DNA of 64,000 nt. Origin: Limonium bicolor (taxonomy: Eukaryota > Streptophyta > Magnoliopsida > Caryophyllales > Plumbaginaceae). Location: NCBI GenBank assembly GCA_023374045.1, contig CM041780.1, forward strand, positions 170,372,085 to 170,436,084. Reading direction: 5' to 3'. How positions within the stretch are numbered: the stretch's first letter is position 1; every line of letters starts with the position of its first letter. Of this stretch, positions 57,807 through 64,000 are shown piece by piece. The notes beneath the pieces were generated by a model that saw nothing but the letters and a program-made list of their open reading frames with translations, was not told the origin of the DNA and made no database searches. The translations under genes were made by a program, and so were the position numbers.

Positions 57807-60800
57807 AACTTTGCCCTCAAAGTTGGTGAATCTAATACTGTTACTTGTATAAATACGCTATGCTAAGGTTATGACCTCTACATAAAGTTTGTCAAACTCC
57901 AAATGTCTGACATGATGCATACTACGCATCCAAACAGCATGTCACTGCATGCATAGCAATCAAAAATATCCGTTACAAGCTTTCCATGGGGTCCGTCCGC
58001 AGATAAATTGGGTACCATCCCCTCCCATGTCAAGCGATCCCTCAGGTACCGGTCACGTTTGAACACTTACGCTTTCTGGTTCACGGCCGTCATGACTTGA
58101 GCACTTACGCTTTCTGGCTCTACGGTCCTTTGGTTCTGATCAAATTCATTTGCACATATAGAGATCCTCAGGCACTTACTCATACTTACTTACTCATACT
58201 TTACTCATACTTACTCGGGACTACGCCGCCCCAGTGCCTTTGGAAAAATACAAAACACACACTGTTACCGTACAATCGGTGTAGTGGTTTTAAACTACTC
58301 TACACTTCCACAGACTCAAAACTAGCTTCACCTCCTATGGTTTCGACCGGATACCCGTGCCTAGGCATGGAGGGTCCACTAGCGCCCGTGGGAGCGGTTT
58401 TAAAACCGATCCTCATTCTCAAGTTTGAAGAAAACACATTGTACCAAGATAGTTTTGGAAATTCATTTTGAAAACTTGCATACATCTCCCGAATACCATT
58501 TATAATGATTATACCTATTACTAGTGTCATTGTTGTGACCACTTAAGGGAGCTTCCAGAGTCCTTCAACCACAATGTGATCAGCATTGGTGTTGAATTAT
58601 CCTTCCACCCCAATTTGTGTTCGGCTTCCCTTGATCGCTAGCAAATCAAGTTCCACTTCCCACCTCAATACAAACAGACAGCTCGTCAAACATTATTTCG
58701 TTTTCTATCTTGTTAATCTTGCTACTCATAATCATACACATACATTTTCCAATTCATATGATTCCCTTACTTACTTACTAATCAACTCATCCAATGTTAC
58801 TACATCATCTCCAGCTACTATACTTAAGAGATTCATGGGTAATATCCCATTAATTACAATACTCTAATTTATACTCATAAAATACATCGGTTGCATACCG
58901 ATTCATACTCATTACATACATCGGTTCCATACCGATTTATACTCCTCAAGTCTCCCATACATACTCATTCCTCATACTATTACCAATGGGGTTCTCATTC
59001 CCCTGGAGTTTCTCTACTCCTTTCTTATTCTTATTTCTCCAATAACTACAATTACACGATGAGTAAATACGAATGTTTATGTAACATAAGTATCAACCAT
59101 CAAAACGAATTCTCTTGCGCTATGCGCATTGTAGTTTACGCACCTATCACGTAAAACATACATTTCGCGGTTTTCGCTCTACCCCCCTTAAAAGGGATTA
59201 CGCCCACGTAATCTACCATGTGTCAACACTGGACATTGGTCGAAGGCATTCAGCCGTCATGGAGTGGTTCAGCTTCCATGCGGTCTATTACACAATGTTC
59301 CTTGATCAAAGGGTCTTAACCGTGTTACTGGTAGTCCCCGCATCAAGAATGTTCATTGGAGTTATTCAACTCTTAACCGTGTTCGGTTCTAGCCTAAATG
59401 GCTTTAAGGCATTGGCGATTAACCATTTATTCACTAGCTGTATTTCCCTTAGGATTATGGGCCCACTAGCTTCTGCTGCGCGACCCTGATAACTTGGGTT
59501 ATTCGCCCTTCTCGTTACCTTTAATGTGTTACACATCACCTTTTTATCCCTCTTATTGTGGGAATAAGGTTTATTGATCAAGTGTGGTGTTCTTTTACCG
59601 TGCACAACTCAATGAGTTTTAGGTTCATAACCAGCTCTCTGGCAATCTATATACATAGTGTTGGGTTTTGTAGTGATCATTCACTTAGTTCCTCCGACTT
59701 ATTGTCGGTTGAGGTTAAGTCACTACTTAGTTGTAGTGCTTCCTCTACTGTTAGTGGCTTCTGAATTATACCAGTTTCTCTGGTTCATTACAAGTGTTCT
59801 TTACTTGTATGACCTGGCGTTTTCAATGCGTCGGTCCTCGTGACTTTCTTAAGTCTCCTTTCACTTTTTTCCAATGGAATTCACCTCTTGTGATTGTTCG
59901 TGTGTTTCACACTCCTCGTGCTTCTTTGGCCTTAGGCCGCGCGGTTTGTTCCTAAGCTTTTGCTTAGCTAGCTTATGCTATGTTCACTGGTGAAAGGAAG
60001 AATTTACTACTACTTACATTTTCCATATTCCCAGCTATCCCACTAGATCATTAACTACACAAGTGCAATACCAAAACACTCAGTCCTACAGAGTGCAGAG
60101 GCGTGAACCCTTGGCAGTAACTCTCTTATGAGATCGCAATAGGACTGATTGTTACTCCTTCAGGTGGTGCTTCATCATTTGGTGCAGACTTCTGGCTTGT
60201 TGCCCGGTCTGTCTACCATCTTGTATTAACAACTCCATAGTATTGGGTGATTATTCACATACATTGGTCGCCTGTTGCGCACCATGTTCTTACTGATTCT
60301 GCAGTATTGGTTTACATGGCATCCGCTGTGCTAGCTTCAGCTCATGCATTTCCACTATTTATATCATTGTTTGGTGTTTATACGTCTGAGCTCCTTGAGC
60401 GTCATTTACTTATACTTTATGTTCCCACATATCGAGTTCTTATTGAACCGGTTACTCCTTAGTTGTCAACAGCTCCTGTTGAAGCTTATTTTACGTTGCT
60501 TGGCAATAATTGTATGTTCAAGCTTAACTACATTAGTAGTTCTGAAGGGATATATTTCCCGGCAGTTATGATGGTATCCCCTTCTTGGGATCCAAGTGTT
60601 CACCGCTCTCGCGGTCTCACATTTATGAGGGGTATCCTTGCTCGTTGGTCATTAACTTTTATTGGTGTAGTCCTTGACCGCTTTCCATAGGGTTCACAAT
60701 GGGTTTTGCAACCGTCGAATTGTGTATTGTAACAGTTTCATGGCATACTAGCCATATCGCCTAGAGCTCTGCTCATCATAAGCCGTTCCAAGTGGTTACT

Positions 60801-62960
60801 TCTCCGTACCATATGATGGCTTGGAGGTGATACTGGGCTCCATGATAAGATCGTCGCATCACGCTTCCGTTTGTTGGAGACCCTTTTTGTATCCTTATTG
60901 ATTGATACCATTTATTATTTGGGGTATCCCCTGTCAAGTGGGATCCCTTCGGTGTTCTAACCGTATGTTCGTTCCAATTGTGGTGTCCTTACCACGATAC
61001 TCATTCACTGTTTGACTTGATACCCTTTATGGATTGCTCCTGGGTATACGATTATGGTAGCATCTGGCTGACATTATGAGTATGTTCAGTTTGTTATCCT
61101 ACCTTGCGGTTCTGGATCTGTTATCCGTTGAGGTTTATAAGTCTCCCGTTCCTAGGGTAGACCATTGGTGATTTCCTTATGTTATAACGGTTTTGATATT
61201 CTCTTCGGTGACGGATGGTATTTCTGGTGCCTTATAACATCACCCTGTGTGTTTGTGGTTGTTGTTCTGGGAATTCTATCCCGTTCATTGAACACTAAAG
61301 TGTTAATGTTAGGCATTTGCCTTACAGTGTTTAGACTGGGTATTCCTTCCAGTTATCATACTTTACTTCAATATCTTCAGGACATATCCAATGTCTTTAT
61401 TCAGTTGTTGTGCTTCTTGCACTTTTAACTCTTAATTATCCTCCTAGAGTGAGTTCTTGACTCCTTTAGCTTGTAAGCTTACCTGAGTTTCCTTTGCTCG
61501 TTTGAGGTATCTAACTGTTATGTTTTGAATTTACTTATGGTCCGTAGAACGGAGTTGACTACTTCCCGTGTTTCGTACACTACATGTATACATACGTGGG
61601 GTACCTTCTTGGCACGTTACCACTTACCTAACTATCTGTCAGGCCCGCAAGCTCCTTCGGAGTGCGGTCGTCCCACATCCCGTATTTGGGTACACTAGTA
61701 GTGTTCGTCACACGCCTAGGTGAAGTATTCTATTGCCAGCTCCTCTTGTATCATTTATGATACTCACCGAAATTCCGTCGATCCAGTTTTTTTAAAAATC
61801 CAAGTTTTAAAGAAGGGTTTGTGGTTTTGAAAGAAAATTTGGTTTTGAAATAACAGTTCGGTGTTAAAGAAATTCTTCATGGCGTTGCCATGATTCAGGT
61901 CCTGACCAAGTTCAGCTTCTTGCTGACCGGTATACTCTTAATGCAATGGTTGGGCCGTTAGGCCGTTCCAAGGTTTCATTATTTAGATACTTAGGATTGG
62001 TGATCCTATATTTGCTCCATTCGTCATAGCGGTACTTTAGCAAGTATTTGCGGGTTGTTAAAAGTCTTCCAACCGTCTTGTAGTTGCTGCACTTGCCCTG
62101 GCAAGTGCGCGGGTAGGTTGTTTTTCGTTGTATACCAGCGGTATCGTTTCCATCCATATTGGTGGTTTTATTAGATCTTCCTTTGATCTTTGATCTTGGT
62201 GATCGATCTCCTGAGTCGCTTCTCAGTACTTGACATGATTGTCGTCCATCCGGGTGTCTCACACCTTCAGTGTGGTTAACGAGACTTGACTTATCCTTAG
62301 GAACCATGTGGTCCTATAGGTGTATGTGTTATGATTTCTTTCATAGTTATCTGAACTATGTTGTTCGGTTATTACAGCCTCTTGGCATGTAGGTTTGGTA
62401 TTAATCCAACCTCGACTAATTCCTTAGTCGGTTTGTATACCGTTGTTGGTATCATCAAAGATTACAGTCCGTAGACTCTCTTGTCTCGCTTGCTTGCTCC
62501 ATTTCCTTGCTTCATTGTACGATGTGCTTCTCTCCTTGCTGGCTACACATGGTTCTCGCGACTGCGAAGCATGTCGCCCCATGGTGCCATAAATTCCATT
62601 ATCCTGTTTGGATCTTCATTCCTCCGCCATTAAGTGCGGTTTTGTCGTTCAACAGGAACCGTCTTCGGACTTCCAGTTCTTGGACTCTACCGTATGACAG
62701 GTTCTTTTCTAATAAGTTTACTTGTAACTGCCAGATCGGGTTTTACCCGAGTGTGAGAGGTCTTTCCATCTCTCTGGCGTTATTGTTCCAACTTTATACT
62801 GGGGTTGCGGAGGGCGGGTATGGTTGTTGTAGGTATCCAGATCACACTGGAAATTCCTATCTAGCGTCCTCTCACACTAACTCAACCCTAGCCCTAAGTC
62901 TCTACTTCCTAACTCGGTATTTACCTAAACTCGGTATTTCATCCATCAGAGCGATACTTC
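57807..62960 (-). other. LARD-B interior, non-coding
   Basis: About 5.15 kb without a convincing gene on either strand; the longest frames (for example 62507-63073 plus) have no domain and cross the primer site into the LTR. On the minus strand, after the primer site, MAP and SRE-like residues near 62590-62550 could be the last trace of a gag start, which is speculative. ACTCATAC phrases recur at 58160-58215 and 58690-58980. Confidence 0.6.
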
Positions 62961-62972
62961 GCTCTGATACCA
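62961..62972 (-). other. LARD-B primer binding site (tRNA-iMet)
   Basis: TGGTATCAGAGC in the minus reading, five bases from the 5' LTR. Confidence 0.88.
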
Positions 62973-62977
62973 CTTTT

Positions 62978-64000
62978 TGTAACACCCCTACCGCTAATAC
63001 CGTCATTACTGTACAATTACTTACCTTCGCAGCGGATAATACATACTCAACGGCGGGTGTACAACGCCGCTAGTCACCCACGTGACTAACAAGGCTAGCT
63101 ACACTACTACATACTACCGGTCTGATGAAATGAACATACCGAGTATCTACAATACAATACTTCCCATTACATACTCACCATAATACAATTACAACTCCAA
63201 TACATACTATACCGAGTATACTAACATCCTTAAATTACCGATACAGTTTAAGCTTCCACATTCGCATTACATTACAAGTACCAATCCCTACTATGCAACT
63301 ACCCATGCTTACGTAGCAGTCCCCGTCCTACTCTCTCGAACGACGATCAGCTTCGGGTACCTGCACACTAAAAATGGTCCCCCGAGGGGTCAGCTTACGC
63401 TGAATGATTTTCGCATATACCGCGTGCTAACCGCGGTACATCGACTACTTTGGGTCGAATATACATGGAGTTCATTTACATGCATACATACATACTCATG
63501 CTACACAATACATTCATCAATACTTACATTCACATACAAGGTTCAATGTCTACTAAGGAAGACAGTTCGATAGTTGGTCGTTCGTATTAGTTACTTACTC
63601 GTTACTACTTCGGGGTTGTTCGATATTCATTACTCTACTCGTACCTGCTCCTTACTTGTTACTCGTTACTTTACTCTTACGTACTCCTCACTCCATGCTC
63701 ATACCTTTACTCGTACACGCTCCTTATTCCATACTCGTTACTATACTTGTACATACTCACTGCTCAATACTCTGTACTTACTCATACGCACTCATTACTC
63801 AATACTTACTCATACGTACTCTATACTCAATACTCAGTACTTACTCATACATACTCAATACTCGGTACTCATTACTTACTCGTACTTACGCAATACTCAA
63901 TACTCATTACTTGGTCTCTGGGCGGAGTCTTACACCAGACTCGCCACCACACCTACATCCGAAGGTATACACTTAGCTCCTCAAATATACCATTGTCCAT
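62978..64000 (-). repeat. LARD-B 5' LTR, cut by the window edge
   Basis: It starts TGTAACACCCC and matches 53507-54515 with scattered single-base differences and small indels. This copy supplies the terminal bases missing from the left LTR. Confidence 0.88.

Larger units (their letters stand above)
53507..64000 (-). mobile_element. LARD-B: large gene-less LTR retrotransposon derivative
   Basis: Two LTR copies (53507-57789 and 62978 to beyond the window) share long near-identical sequence. Orientation is minus: TGGTATCAGAGC (tRNA-iMet primer site, 62961-62972) follows the right LTR, and a polypurine tract precedes the left one. LTR length is at least 4.28 kb and the interior 5.19 kb. No gag, protease, integrase or reverse transcriptase can be read. 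Long non-coding interior plus long LTRs is the definition of a LARD. Termini and primer type suggest a Ty3/gypsy chromovirus parent. Small LTR differences indicate a fairly young insertion. Confidence 0.85.

Noticed and set aside
62507..63073. 188-codon plus-strand frame, the longest in LARD-B
   Set aside because: It runs antisense across the primer binding site into the LTR and has no recognisable domain; chance open frame.

Overview
The window is flowering-plant nuclear DNA, probably from a eudicot with a repeat-rich genome. It is AT-rich, carries one intron-rich gene of plant type, and is otherwise built from nested plant retrotransposons and small DNA transposons. Nothing in it suggests bacterial, organellar or viral-genome DNA.

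Left part (1-28.3 kb): a nest of elements. The oldest layer is a long LTR (LARD-A, minus orientation) now split into 1247-2606, 14548-15858 and 22711-24567, with a 0.2 kb stub of its interior to about 24773. Into it went a long solo LTR (B, 2607-14547), which itself received a complete gag-only element (TR-GAG-1, 7172-13386, target duplication AGACT). A second giant solo LTR (C, 15859-22705, TAGCA) and a CACTA element (23559-23903, GGG) also sit in it. C carries two MITEs. A 3'-truncated Ty1/copia element (24774-28339) joins this nest to the gene.

Middle (28.8-34.4 kb): the only convincing host gene, on the minus strand. It has 13 exons encoding an 845-residue SPATA20/DUF255 protein: a thioredoxin-like domain, then an alpha/alpha-barrel. 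Splice phases close exactly. There is a short upstream ORF and a second in-frame ATG after a transit-like leader. A hAT MITE lies in intron 9 and a Stowaway-like MITE just upstream of the promoter.

Right part (34.5-64 kb): decayed repeats, a 5'-truncated LINE (about 37.7-39.6 kb), and a plus-oriented LTR (E, 39816-47636) containing a 2.1 kb solo LTR (F, GGTGG) and a 982 bp hAT element (TTATACAT). A second gag-only element follows (TR-GAG-2, 47637 to about 53499), its last LTR cut short. The window ends in a gene-less large retrotransposon derivative (LARD-B, 53507 to beyond 64000) with 4.3 kb LTRs, a tRNA-iMet primer site and no gag or pol.

Most unusual observation: the gag-only elements carry three roughly 225-bp-spaced modules between primer site and gag. 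Each can fold into a closing stem plus three hairpins. The central hairpin keeps an invariant loop while its arms change in a compensating way between copies. At least five other, apparently unrelated LTR families in the window carry their own tandem short palindromes, so hairpin arrays look like a recurrent property of these LTRs. Positions and pairings were read by eye; no alignment or folding program was run.
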